Below are positions 17,283 through 26,078 of a stretch of 64,000 bases of DNA, in pieces. A model generated the notes under the pieces. It made no database searches, was not told the DNA's origin, and saw only the letters and a list, made by a program, of their open reading frames with translations. A program made the translations under genes and the position numbers. The stretch is taken from positions 16,849-80,848 of the forward strand of contig JAJRZD010000034.1 of NCBI GenBank assembly GCA_024275415.1, in the 5' to 3' direction. Each line of letters starts with the position of its first letter. The stretch's first letter is position 1. The DNA is from an archaeon. Its GTDB lineage: Archaea; Asgardarchaeota; Thorarchaeia; Thorarchaeales; Thorarchaeaceae.

Positions 17283-17373
17283 CTTATATTTTCCGTTCAT
17301 TCAGTGTCAGGTATTCGTAATTCGCACACTCGCAACAGCATATTGACTGGTTAGCTTGCACACCTGCATTAGC

Positions 17374-17991
17374 TTATACATATCGCTTCTTTCTTTTCAT
17401 CTCGTGATATTCTTTCTCACCAATCACCGAAACAAACATCTCATTGATTGTCAGGAATTCGGCAAGATATGTAGGATTTTGTATTCTCAAGTATATTTCC
17501 TGATTATCAGACCTGAATCCAATTATTTCAAAGGCCCTCTGAAAAGGTCTCGGATAGTGGATGAATGCAGTGAGAGCAGAAACAGTACCTGCGACCAGAA
17601 TCAGTCCGAATAGGTTCAATAGAACATCACCACCATAGTAAATCGCATTTGTTGTACCATAAAGGAGGAACAAAATCGGGGCAATTGATATGACACTCAT
17701 TAGGAACCAGAATGTTTTGAACGCGTCTCGTATCTCCTTGTGTTTGTGCAACTCACAAGTAGGCACTCTAATGATCCGTTTCGTCCCTGAAGATGATGTG
17801 TAGTTATGATGCCTGTATCTCCCTGCAATACTAGGAATCTTGACGAGCATTCCACTAGATGGTGATACATCAAGGAAGGTGTTATCGTTCAGAGTCATTG
17901 TTGTGACATCATCAGCTACCTGTGTGCAGACTGGGCAAATCTCTGGAAATTTGACCTTACCAATCATCACTTTCATTATGCTTTTTGTCAT
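17374..17991 (-). CDS. Membrane protein with zinc-binding head, unknown function
   Basis: 205 residues. An N-terminal soluble part has C-P-V-C near residue 19 and C-E-L-H further on, a possible zinc site. Two membrane spans (about 94-112 and 121-142) and a charged C-terminal domain follow. GGAGGTGAT, an almost complete anti-Shine-Dalgarno match, precedes the ATG at 17991. Not recognised. Confidence 0.7.
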   Translation of the reverse strand: MTKSIMKVMIGKVKFPEICPVCTQVADDVTTMTLNDNTFLDVSPSSGMLVKIPSIAGRYRHHNYTSSSGTKRIIRVPTCELHKHKEIRDAFKTFWFLMSVISIAPILFLLYGTTNAIYYGGDVLLNLFGLILVAGTVSALTAFIHYPRPFQRAFEIIGFRSDNQEIYLRIQNPTYLAEFLTINEMFVSVIGEKEYHEMKRKKRYV

Positions 17992-18192
17992 TCATATCAC
18001 CTCCATTACTCTTCATTAACACAATCGAATTAGTTCGTTCGTAGTCATCAATGGCACGAAATGAGATTAAACATTTGAAACACACCAAGTCATAATCTAT
18101 GATGGCGTCATGTCACTTCATCAATATCTTGCATTACATGTGAGAAAGGAAGCCACTCGAAGTCTGCTCATAGAGGAACACTTATGTGATAA

Positions 18193-18208
18193 GTTAGTCC
18201 CATCTAAC
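18193..18208. promoter_or_regulatory. Operator palindrome 1 upstream of FTR1
   Basis: GTTAGTCCCATCTAAC: perfect GTTAG/CTAAC arms around six bases. A second copy with the same arms and spacing lies 24 bp downstream. TTAG/CTAA arms recall DtxR/MntR-type metalloregulator sites, which would suit an iron permease; the regulator is not in the window. Confidence 0.6.
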
Positions 18209-18216
18209 TTAGTAAT

Positions 18217-18232
18217 GTTAGAACCGTCTAAC
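18217..18232. promoter_or_regulatory. Operator palindrome 2 upstream of FTR1
   Basis: GTTAGAACCGTCTAAC, same arms and six-base spacing as site 1. It ends 20 bp before the FTR1 start, so binding would block the promoter or transcript start. Its left half GTTAGAAC also occurs in the palindrome upstream of the ZIP transporter at 54163. Confidence 0.6.
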
Positions 18233-18252
18233 AATACGGATTGGATTAACTA

Positions 18253-19161
18253 GTGAGGTTTGCACTATTGATAATTGCTCCTACGATAATTTCTCTGAGA
18301 GAAGGGATTGAAGCCGCCCTTATCATCGCGATAATGTTGTCCTATCTGCGCAAGTCGAAGCAGATGCATTTACGACGATACGTTACCGGAGGCGCGGTAC
18401 TTGCAACCCTATCAAGCATCGGAATCGCCATCATCATGGCGTTCGTCTGGAATCTTTTTGAAGGTCCGCCCCTTGCCGTATTCGAAGGCACCGTGGTTCT
18501 GATTGCAGCATTTCTCCTCACCACTATGATTGTCTGGATGTGGGGTGCAGGTTCTAACATCGCAGAGGAAATTGAATCGGCTGTTAAAAAAGAGGTCGAT
18601 ACACGCCGTGGGTTTGGTCTGGGACTAATTAGCTTCGCTCTCATCCTGCGCGAGGGCGTTGAGCTTGTGCTGTTCACCATTGCCCTTGCAGTTCAAGATG
18701 CATCTCAAACATATGCTGGAGTAGCCTTGGGCCTTGTTCTAGCCTTAGTTATGGGCATCGGAATATACAAGGGTTCCTTACGAATACGCCTCCGAACTTT
18801 CTTTAACTGGACCTCCGTCTTCCTTATCCTGTTCGCAGCCGGGATGATTGCCTACGGAATACATGAATTACAAGAAGCGGGGTTATTGTTGATTGGTCCC
18901 CTCGAAGTCTGGAATATTAACCCTCCACTTCTGCAGGATGGAAGCTATCCTCTTTTCCATGAGAATGGACTGATTGGTGGAATGTTGAAGGCATTATTCG
19001 GATTTAACGGGAACCCATCGGCTCTCGAGGTCGTCGCATATGTGTCTTATATCGCATTCATCTCTATCTTCTATCTTTGGAAGAGAAAAGTGCGTGTATT
19101 GGATATGCATGAATCGACCTTTACTGAACCTGAGATCCCTCTTGACACAGCCACTCACTGA
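18253..19161 (+). CDS. FTR1/EfeU-family iron permease
   Basis: 302 residues with about seven membrane spans. The two FTR1 signature motifs are R-E-G-I-E near residue 16 and R-E-G-V-E near residue 137, the glutamates of which carry iron through the membrane. GTG start; no ferroxidase or EfeO/EfeB partner lies next to it. Two operator palindromes immediately upstream suggest repression by a metal-sensing regulator. Confidence 0.88.
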   Translation: MRFALLIIAPTIISLREGIEAALIIAIMLSYLRKSKQMHLRRYVTGGAVLATLSSIGIAIIMAFVWNLFEGPPLAVFEGTVVLIAAFLLTTMIVWMWGAGSNIAEEIESAVKKEVDTRRGFGLGLISFALILREGVELVLFTIALAVQDASQTYAGVALGLVLALVMGIGIYKGSLRIRLRTFFNWTSVFLILFAAGMIAYGIHELQEAGLLLIGPLEVWNINPPLLQDGSYPLFHENGLIGGMLKALFGFNGNPSALEVVAYVSYIAFISIFYLWKRKVRVLDMHESTFTEPEIPLDTATH

Positions 19162-19183
19162 GTAACGTCTTGGTTGTTGCACC

Positions 19184-19220
19184 AGACGATTGAGTTCCTC
19201 TGAATATGAGGAACTCGTCT
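19184..19220 (+). terminator. Strong hairpin after FTR1
   Basis: GAGTTCCTC (19192-19200) and GAGGAACTC (19208-19216) form a perfect 9-bp stem with a 7-nt loop, extended by AGAC/GTCT. It starts 23 bp after the stop codon. No long T-run follows. Confidence 0.5.
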
Positions 19221-19352
19221 CTTAACATGCAGAGAGTCAAACACTTACAGCAACTTGGAAAGTATATATGTCTAGGTGTATATGTTCTTGGACATAGCAT
19301 GGATTTCCTGTTTCAAGGTAATTCTTGACAACGCATCATCAGAGGTTTGCGG

Positions 19353-20993
19353 ATGAGTAATGTGGTGACCCGTAACAAGTTCATTGTCGTCGCGTTCGTG
19401 ATGACGATAGTGTTGAGCGGACTGACCTTTGGTAATCTTCCTGGGCAACCGGTGCCTCCTGATATTCAAGTGGTCGATGGGATAGTCTATAATTTCGCTG
19501 ACTATGCAGCAGTAGATCATGAGATGTTAGCGATTTTCAACTATCTTAACACACTAGTAAGCCGCGACTATCAGGGATATGGTGAATGGGACGGATGGTA
19601 TGCCGAAAACTTCCACGGTCTGCAACATTATGTTATCGCTTTCATGGCATACTCGGTATCTTTTCTTTTCGAAACGACTTCAGGGTATCGCACTGCATAC
19701 TATCAGAACTTCCTCTATGACCTTATCAAGAAGATGAATACAACAATGGAAGAATGGGGCGAGAACAGCATAGAGTACAATGAATGGCTGCATCCAGACT
19801 ATAATTATGTTGATTACTATTACCCCAATGACCCCAATGATACCACCGCAGTCTATACTGGTGGCTTCAGGGGTCCTGCAAACATCATGTGGACAGGACA
19901 TTATGCGTTGATGATGTCTTTGTATGAACGATTGTTCAATACTGGAGAGATGAAAGATGAGATTACATGGTTCATGAATGACTGGGAGAACTCGCTCACA
20001 ACAGATGGCAGAGGAAATCCACAGGATGGTGGGATTTGGGAAACCGGTCTGATTCCTTGCGAGCCATACATAGTCTTTGTACAATGTAACTCCGTCCCGA
20101 TTACGACTACACGTCTTTACGATAGCATGTATGGGACGACCTACTTCGACAGTGGAATGTGGGACTATGGACTTGACTTCATCAACAATGTAATGCAGGA
20201 TCCATACGACCTGTTCATGGATGGATACTATGTAGACAGACCCACCTCGCTCTACTATGATCAATCTCGACTGCCCCCTGATCCCCGAGGCCCCGCACAG
20301 TCCCCCTATGCCGATGGACGACCGAAGGTGTCTTCTTACTGTGATGCATGGTCGCTTGCTTTCTTGGATTATACTCAACCCGAAGAAACTCAGCGTGACT
20401 ACCCGATATTCAAGGATCTTTTCCTGAAAGATGTCAGTACGGACATGGCTTACATAATCGACACCTACAACAACCCCCAAGGTTTTGGGACATATGATAT
20501 CCTTGGAACCCTCTTTTCCATGCACCTTGCGAATCAGATGAAGGATTATGCGACACTTGACAGGTTGACTAATTTCTTCTATAGCATTTTCAACAAGGTG
20601 TGGTCATCAGATGGCCGGATGATGTATTTCGATGCGTCTGACTTGGAGCCGTTCCTCACACCTGTGGCATCATTTGGATGGATTTATGGACACTCTTCAT
20701 ATACAATAAAGGACATCACAGAGGCACGCTCAGCCGAGTTCTGGGACTACCCATACATCAGTGCGGCTGATGACTCGTCCATCTGGGTGTATCAGGCGGT
20801 ATGGGACGAGCACAAGAACGCCTTCATCTTGAACATCAAAGTGGATCAGGCTGCAACCCTCTCATTCAGTAATTTTGAGTCAACCCCAACGGCATATATC
20901 AGTGGATTGAGGTTCAGTGAACTTGTTTTGTCTGGTGAAGGACTCTATGATCTCATCCTTTCTCCCGGGACATATCAGATAGTTATAATGTGA
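19353..20993 (+). CDS. Secreted alpha-barrel protein, linalool dehydratase/isomerase-like
   Basis: About 546 residues with an N-terminal signal or anchor (hydrophobic 10-28). The body has repeated aromatic helices and the segments L-Q-H-Y-V-I-A-F-M-A-Y, then G-F-R-G-P-A-N-I-M-W-T-G-H-Y-A-L-M-M-S-L-Y-E-R-L-F, which resemble the (alpha/alpha)6 barrel of linalool dehydratase-isomerase-type proteins. The C-terminal 60 residues look like a beta domain. The real substrate cannot be told. Ends 8 bp before an ECF-like membrane protein, suggesting an operon. Confidence 0.5.
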   Translation: MSNVVTRNKFIVVAFVMTIVLSGLTFGNLPGQPVPPDIQVVDGIVYNFADYAAVDHEMLAIFNYLNTLVSRDYQGYGEWDGWYAENFHGLQHYVIAFMAYSVSFLFETTSGYRTAYYQNFLYDLIKKMNTTMEEWGENSIEYNEWLHPDYNYVDYYYPNDPNDTTAVYTGGFRGPANIMWTGHYALMMSLYERLFNTGEMKDEITWFMNDWENSLTTDGRGNPQDGGIWETGLIPCEPYIVFVQCNSVPITTTRLYDSMYGTTYFDSGMWDYGLDFINNVMQDPYDLFMDGYYVDRPTSLYYDQSRLPPDPRGPAQSPYADGRPKVSSYCDAWSLAFLDYTQPEETQRDYPIFKDLFLKDVSTDMAYIIDTYNNPQGFGTYDILGTLFSMHLANQMKDYATLDRLTNFFYSIFNKVWSSDGRMMYFDASDLEPFLTPVASFGWIYGHSSYTIKDITEARSAEFWDYPYISAADDSSIWVYQAVWDEHKNAFILNIKVDQAATLSFSNFESTPTAYISGLRFSELVLSGEGLYDLILSPGTYQIVIM

Positions 20994-21000
20994 GGTGGTC

Positions 21001-21639
21001 ATGACAATGGAAATAAACACAGATACTGTTGCACAGCAAGATGAACAAGTAAAGTCCTCAATCCGTGAGAAACTCCATATACAGTACAGTCATGCTGCAT
21101 CGAGGACGTTACTTTTCGCAGTCGCTGGAGTATTCCTGTATATTGTAGTCTCCATGATTCCTATGCCTTTCAGAATGGTTGGTATACTGAAGTTCGGCCT
21201 ATTACCTGCGGTCACCATCATTGCTCTCGTAGGAGCTACCCGAGGTTCCTTAGCCGGGTTCATTACTGGTTATCTGGGAGAGGTGCTCTACGGTCTGCTA
21301 GTCTACAACGTAGTCGTCACAATGACTCTCACGGCGGTTGCTTATGGAATCCTAGGGCTTGTAGTAGGCTTTGGCACATATGATTTTACAAACGGACGGT
21401 CGCTGGCAAAGCTTTCCATACTTGCGGTTATAGGATTTCTAATCACGATATTGCTAACTGTAGTTATTGGGATTGGCGTTGAGAAATACTCGTTACTGAC
21501 CGCGATAGCATACCTCATGCTTCCCCTTGTGACATTAGGGCTTCCCACCCTCTTCTTCTTGACCCCTGTGCTTGCTAAGCTGTGTTTTGCAGTATCTGAG
21601 AAGGTGGTTTCCCTGTCGTCATATGATCCCACAGAATAG
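21001..21639 (+). CDS. ECF transporter S-component-like membrane protein
   Basis: About 213 residues with five to six membrane spans after a soluble 30-residue head. The segment F-G-L-L-P-A-V-T-I-I-A-L-V-G-A-T-R-G-S-L-A-G-F-I resembles substrate-binding S subunits of energy-coupling-factor importers. No ECF ATPase or T subunit is nearby. The ATG at 21001 lies 8 bp after the preceding stop, with GAGGTG overlapping the junction. Substrate unknown. Confidence 0.5.
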   Translation: MTMEINTDTVAQQDEQVKSSIREKLHIQYSHAASRTLLFAVAGVFLYIVVSMIPMPFRMVGILKFGLLPAVTIIALVGATRGSLAGFITGYLGEVLYGLLVYNVVVTMTLTAVAYGILGLVVGFGTYDFTNGRSLAKLSILAVIGFLITILLTVVIGIGVEKYSLLTAIAYLMLPLVTLGLPTLFFLTPVLAKLCFAVSEKVVSLSSYDPTE

Positions 21640-21725
21640 TTCGGCGATAGAAGCCCACTTCCACTACCTCTCGCTCTCCGTCCATGTGATAACGCTTTTC
21701 ACGTCAATGATGAATTGATGTAATC

Positions 21726-22145
21726 ATGAAAAGCTATACAAAGTACCTAACCTTCCATGTCAATGCCCGGATGGATTTCATACACATAACGCCACAGGTA
21801 CAGACTGCCGTGACCGAGAGCGGGGTCAAAGAGGGACTGTGCCTTGTGAATTCAATGCATATCACATCAAGCATATTCATCAATGACAATGAACCTGGTC
21901 TCCATTCAGACTATAAGCGTTGGTTGGAAAAGTTGGCGCCTCATGATCCAATCAGCAACTATCGGCACAATCGGACAGGCGAAGACAATGGTGATGCCCA
22001 TCTTAAACGACAGATTATGGGCCGTGAGGTCATCATCGCCATTACGAACGGGAAGCTCGACTTGGGAACTTGGTAACGCGTTTTCTACGGGGAATTTGAT
22101 GGTCATCGGGATAAGCGCGTGTTGATAAAAATCATTGGTGAGTGA
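21726..22145 (+). pseudogene. YjbQ/UPF0047-family gene with in-frame stop
   Basis: The N-terminal 116 codons match the YjbQ (secondary thiamine-phosphate synthase/UPF0047) family: [28 protein letters not shown] and [16 protein letters not shown] at 22074-22076 then interrupts, and the same frame continues R-V-F-Y-G-E-F-D-G-H-R...V-L-I-K-I-I-G-E to a TGA at 22143, exactly the family's C-terminus. The family normally has Gln at this position, so CAA to TAA would explain it. It is either a nonsense mutation, a sequencing error, or readthrough. Confidence 0.85.
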
Positions 22146-22162
22146 TGGCATTCTTTAGGCGC

Positions 22163-23371
22163 CTACTTTGTCAATTCACTATAGACCTCAAGCAGCCTTG
22201 GAACATGGGATTTAAGGTCAAATCTCTCTTTCACAGTAGAACGTGAATTCTGGCGAATCCTATCATACAATCTGTTGTCTGTTAGAAGACGTTCAATCGC
22301 ATCCGCGAGAGCCTTTGGGTTCCCGGGTGTGATTGTGTATCCGTCTTGCATATGTGTCACTATCTCACTGGGTCCATACACGTTTGCTGTGATGACAGGG
22401 ACTTCACACGCCATCCCTTCCAACACAGAAAGGCCAAAAGGTTCTCTTCGTGAAGGGTACAGGAATATCCGACTGGCATTGATTATTCTAGGCACTCTTT
22501 CCGCCTCAATGACCCCAAGATAGTCAACACGGTTCTTGACATCTCTCTTCTCTAAATCATCCAGAAGTATCTGCCTTAGAGACCCCTCTCCAGTCATCAC
22601 CATTCGGATATGGGGATATCGCTTCTGTAAAATGTCAAGCATCTCTGGGAAGGTATCGACCCCTTTCATATGCTCAAGTCGCCCTAAGAATGCAATATCC
22701 CATTTCTTTTCAGCCGCTGGGTCTGGAACGAACACATTGAGGTCGATTCCTATGTATAGTCGCTGAACCCGATTGTCTTTTCCTTGGCTTCGAAGTAGAT
22801 TACGAAGGGCAACTGCGACGGTTTCGCTTACACCAATGATTCTGTCAAATGGACAATATGCTGCAAGCTGCTCATAGTCTGTCGTGTGGACATTTCCTGG
22901 AAGGATTATGGATTTTGGTAATCCGTGAATTGTGATCAGACAAGGGATTTGTTGAACCTTATTTGTCAGTGATAATGCGTGGAGTACTCTGTTGAAAACG
23001 ATGTATGTGCTATGTGCATGAATGACATCAGGTTGAAGTTGTCTGATGATTTCTGTGAGCTGCTCGGTCAGGGCAGCAACATTCGTTTCAATGTCGTTAT
23101 TTGTGAATAACCGACTAATATGTGAAGCACGCTCTTCTTCTGGGATTGCAAGGAATTCCCATTTTCTAGCCTCAAGATAGTTGCCGGGGATATTGAATAT
23201 CGTGTACAATCCCTTGTGTTCCTGCGCAGGCGTATTTTTTCGGGAAGCCTGAGTTACTATGAACGACTCATGTCCATACAAACTCATCTCATTGGAAAGA
23301 TAGTGCAGATACGACTCGTAGCCCCCCAAGCCAGCAGGATTAAGGCTATCACATAGATGAACGATGCGCAT
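22163..23371 (-). CDS. GT4-family glycosyltransferase
   Basis: 402-residue GT-B fold enzyme. The N-terminal domain begins M-R-I-V-H-L-C-D-S-L-N-P-A-G-L-G-G-Y-E (acceptor-side glycine loop). The C-terminal donor domain has F-L-G-R-L-E-H-M-K-G, P-S-R-R-E-P-F-G-L-S-V-L-E-G-M-A-C-E-V-P-V-I (the EX7E motif). It retains anomeric configuration by family rule. Its role could be in surface glycan assembly, but no other glycan genes adjoin it. Its start overlaps the region upstream of the divergent nucleotidyltransferase. Confidence 0.88.
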   Translation of the reverse strand: MRIVHLCDSLNPAGLGGYESYLHYLSNEMSLYGHESFIVTQASRKNTPAQEHKGLYTIFNIPGNYLEARKWEFLAIPEEERASHISRLFTNNDIETNVAALTEQLTEIIRQLQPDVIHAHSTYIVFNRVLHALSLTNKVQQIPCLITIHGLPKSIILPGNVHTTDYEQLAAYCPFDRIIGVSETVAVALRNLLRSQGKDNRVQRLYIGIDLNVFVPDPAAEKKWDIAFLGRLEHMKGVDTFPEMLDILQKRYPHIRMVMTGEGSLRQILLDDLEKRDVKNRVDYLGVIEAERVPRIINASRIFLYPSRREPFGLSVLEGMACEVPVITANVYGPSEIVTHMQDGYTITPGNPKALADAIERLLTDNRLYDRIRQNSRSTVKERFDLKSHVPRLLEVYSELTK

Positions 23372-23438
23372 AAGAGGGAACTGTATTCCAAAGTCTTGTA
23401 CCTTCCGCTATATATCAATCACAGTTGAGTGTGTAAAA

Positions 23439-24491
23439 ATGAACGATAACCCTCGACAGCAGCGGTTCCGCGATCGAGATGTCCTATTGGATAATGAAGG
23501 ACGGGTCTTTGTTGTGTTGGGGCACATCCAACCCCGAGACCGAGTGATTTCTTTTCTAAAATATATCCCTGACCCACAAGGAAGATGGGCATTAGGTTCT
23601 CAGAAGTACCGCCGGGTTTTTTGGGGTGGGGTCGATTCAGTGGTCAACGGGATTGACACAGTCCCGAAGCATTATGTGATACAAGATTCTCATTTCGGAA
23701 CTGACCTGCTTGAAGTCCCGACCGAGGATATCCAACGCCATTTTCTACCCGAGGAACGACTTGGTGCAATCATGGAGGAAGGCCCTGTCGATAGATTGGA
23801 AGCGTCAGCAATGGGACTTGCCGTAGCCCTCCATGAAACACTTGGAATTGACTACTCGGATATAGGGGTTGCAGGGAGTATCCTTTGGAAAGCACACAAT
23901 CCGAGTTTTTCGGATGTCAATATGAATATCTACGGGTTCGATAATTCATGGCGTCTGAAACAGAACTGTGATTTGGTCTGTTCGGCTGATAAGGTGCGAC
24001 TAAGAGAATCTGGAGAGTGGCTCAAAGCTACTGAGAGAATTCGAGAGCGAATACCTACCCTTGCACAACGTGATATTGATCGATTATTCAAGCGGAGGTT
24101 CGCCTTCTATTATGGGGATCAGTGTATTGGGGTCACACCTGTCCTTCGTCCTGAAGAATGTCCAATCCGATATGGGGAGGAGTCTTACCAAACCCTCTCT
24201 AATGAACCTATCAAAACCTTATTTGATGTGGCGGACTCTAGATACGGTCTTTTCTGTCCGGGTATAATCAAGGGCACGTCGCCTTCTCTAGACCGATTTC
24301 ACGGGATTAAGGTGTCGCGTTTGCTGATTTATGACGGTGTATTCGCCGGCTTGATTGAAGAAGGAGATACCATTGAAGTCGTTGGAACTCTGCAACGAGT
24401 GAATCCCGTCGGAGAAATCGGAGAATCTTTCTATCAGATTATGGTTGGAACAAAGGAAGGTGGAGGGAAGGAGCTTGTTCGGTTCCTGTAA
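23439..24491 (+). CDS. Predicted nucleotidyltransferase (COG1665-like)
   Basis: About 350 residues. The N-terminal part has R-D-V-L-L-D-N-E-G-R-V-F-V-V-L-G-H-I-Q-P-R-D-R-V-I. The central segment V-A-G-S-I-L-W-K...F-S-D-V-N-M-N-I-Y-G has the G-S...SD-x-N arrangement of a polymerase-beta-type nucleotidyltransferase. I recall this as an archaeal uncharacterised family; substrate unknown. The frame is open upstream to 23364, but the ATG at 23439 avoids overlap with the divergent glycosyltransferase. Confidence 0.65.
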   Translation: MNDNPRQQRFRDRDVLLDNEGRVFVVLGHIQPRDRVISFLKYIPDPQGRWALGSQKYRRVFWGGVDSVVNGIDTVPKHYVIQDSHFGTDLLEVPTEDIQRHFLPEERLGAIMEEGPVDRLEASAMGLAVALHETLGIDYSDIGVAGSILWKAHNPSFSDVNMNIYGFDNSWRLKQNCDLVCSADKVRLRESGEWLKATERIRERIPTLAQRDIDRLFKRRFAFYYGDQCIGVTPVLRPEECPIRYGEESYQTLSNEPIKTLFDVADSRYGLFCPGIIKGTSPSLDRFHGIKVSRLLIYDGVFAGLIEEGDTIEVVGTLQRVNPVGEIGESFYQIMVGTKEGGGKELVRFL

Positions 24492-24543
24492 GGCGGTTTG
24501 TCGAATCACAAGTGTCTTAGGTGTACACTAGACTGATACTGTG

Positions 24544-25605
24544 ATGAGCGAAGAAGTTCCTTTCCTGAGTGTGCCATCCAAGTATGGTGAAGAGATACGC
24601 CAAAGGCTTCTGAGTTTGGGCATATTTGACCCCAACTACAGACTTGTTTCCAAAGATGGCAGGCTTTTCTTTCCTCTCAGAAGGCCGCTTATTGTTAATG
24701 AGCTGATTCCAGAACTGAACTCAATTGATTATCATATTGGAGTTATGGACTTCCCCAAAGCGCGAATCGACCCACGCACATTAGCAGAAGCACTGAGAGG
24801 GATCCTTCCTGACGACGAATTGGCTCTTCTCCCTAGAGCTTATGATTTGATTGGCGATATTGCGGTCTTGGAGATTCCTGACGAGATTGCTCAGCATGGT
24901 GCCCTAATAGGTGAGAAGTTCCTCAAGATACATCGTAATTTCGTTACGGTCTTGAGAAAAAAGAGTGCAATAACTGGCATCGTCAGAACCCGAAGATATG
25001 ACCTCCTAGCAGGTGTGGATAAGACAGATACTATTCATACAGAATATGGCTGTCGTATTGTAGTGGATCTTTCAAGAGCATATTTCAGCCCACGTTTGTT
25101 AGAGGAGCATCGTAGGGTTGCGGCTCAAGTAACCGGTTCAGAATATGTAGTAGATATGTTTACAGGTGTCGGACCGTTTCCGCTGCACATAGCAAAGCGT
25201 ACCACTGCCAACGTGATCGCAGTCGATGTGAATCCTAGCGCAATTGATTTGTTGAGGAAAAGCATGACTCTCAACCGTCTGAAGGGGATTATCATGCCTG
25301 TGGTATCTGATATCAAACGATATGTCGCTTCGGTTAAAACAGGCACCGCCGATCGAGTGATAATGAATCATCCATCAGATGCTATCAGTTTCATAGATGA
25401 GGCATGTACCCTACTCCGAGCAGGAGGCATCATGCACTATTACGATTTCATCGGTGGTAACGATGTTGAAGGCACAGTGATTGCAAAGGTTCAGAAAGCC
25501 GTAGAATCGTCAGGCCGAAGGGTTCGAGATGTACTACTGGTTCGCAAGGTGCGGGACAGCGCGCCCTACGAGTATCATGTGGCAGTAGATGCGGTCATAG
25601 AGTGA
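24544..25605 (+). CDS. trm5: tRNA (guanine37-N1)-methyltransferase Trm5
   Basis: About 353 residues. The D1/D2 region contains G-D-I-A-V-L-E-I-P-D and the helical Y-F-S-P-R-L-L-E-E-H-R-R-V-A. The Rossmann domain has D-M-F-T-G-V-G-P-F (SAM binding) and a catalytic-loop-like M-N-H-P-S-D-A. Trm5 makes m1G37, the substrate for Taw1, whose gene lies 2.5 kb downstream on the other strand. The convergent DUF371 gene overlaps the last 11 bp. Confidence 0.9.
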   Translation: MSEEVPFLSVPSKYGEEIRQRLLSLGIFDPNYRLVSKDGRLFFPLRRPLIVNELIPELNSIDYHIGVMDFPKARIDPRTLAEALRGILPDDELALLPRAYDLIGDIAVLEIPDEIAQHGALIGEKFLKIHRNFVTVLRKKSAITGIVRTRRYDLLAGVDKTDTIHTEYGCRIVVDLSRAYFSPRLLEEHRRVAAQVTGSEYVVDMFTGVGPFPLHIAKRTTANVIAVDVNPSAIDLLRKSMTLNRLKGIIMPVVSDIKRYVASVKTGTADRVIMNHPSDAISFIDEACTLLRAGGIMHYYDFIGGNDVEGTVIAKVQKAVESSGRRVRDVLLVRKVRDSAPYEYHVAVDAVIE

Positions 25606-26026
25606 CAAAATCGAGTTCACACTGTATAATGGCTTCACGGGTCTGAATACTCCTAATGAACTCCCTATCCAAATCGGAAGCCGCCTTGTCAGCCTGTACC
25701 ATCAACGTTCGCCCGCACTCGTAGGAGCTTGTGCGCACAACCATACTTGTATTACTTTCATATGTCAGCCTTGGACTCCCATAGCCTGTTATTTCCTCTT
25801 CGATTGAATCTAAAACTAACCTGAGTCGTATCTGTGTGTCTGCAGATTGTGCGAGTATCTTAAGGCTGCTGTCTAGATTTTTAAGGGTGATTTCAGAATT
25901 GATCCCAATTATGCATGTCCCACGTGGAGTCAGGTATCCCTCACTAGTGAGTTCTAGTGTTGTCTTGTGTTTGCCAACGATATTTTCATGGCCATAGGCT
26001 CGAAATGAAACACGAGGCATACCCAT
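25595..26026 (-). CDS. DUF371 archaeal conserved protein
   Basis: About 143 residues beginning M-G-M-P-R-V-S-F-R-A-Y-G-H-E-N-I, with H-K-T-T-L-E-L-T and L-T-P-R-G-T-C-I-I-G-I-N near residues 20-42. This is the DUF371 pattern, an archaeal family without established function. No Shine-Dalgarno; probably leaderless. Confidence 0.8.
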   Translation of the reverse strand: MGMPRVSFRAYGHENIVGKHKTTLELTSEGYLTPRGTCIIGINSEITLKNLDSSLKILAQSADTQIRLRLVLDSIEEEITGYGSPRLTYESNTSMVVRTSSYECGRTLMVQADKAASDLDREFIRSIQTREAIIQCELDFVTL

Positions 26027-26078
26027 CAATTTTTCTCAATGCTTTTATCAATGCATGTATAGTACTCGACTGATTCCA

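Noticed and set aside
17100-17300. Open frame on the minus strand across the tRNA-Lys locus
   Set aside because: It is the antisense of the intron-containing tRNA, with no family resemblance.
19680-20525. 281-codon minus-strand frame inside the LinD-like gene
   Set aside because: Long only by chance: the plus-strand gene has a signal peptide and coherent protein features, the antisense frame has none.
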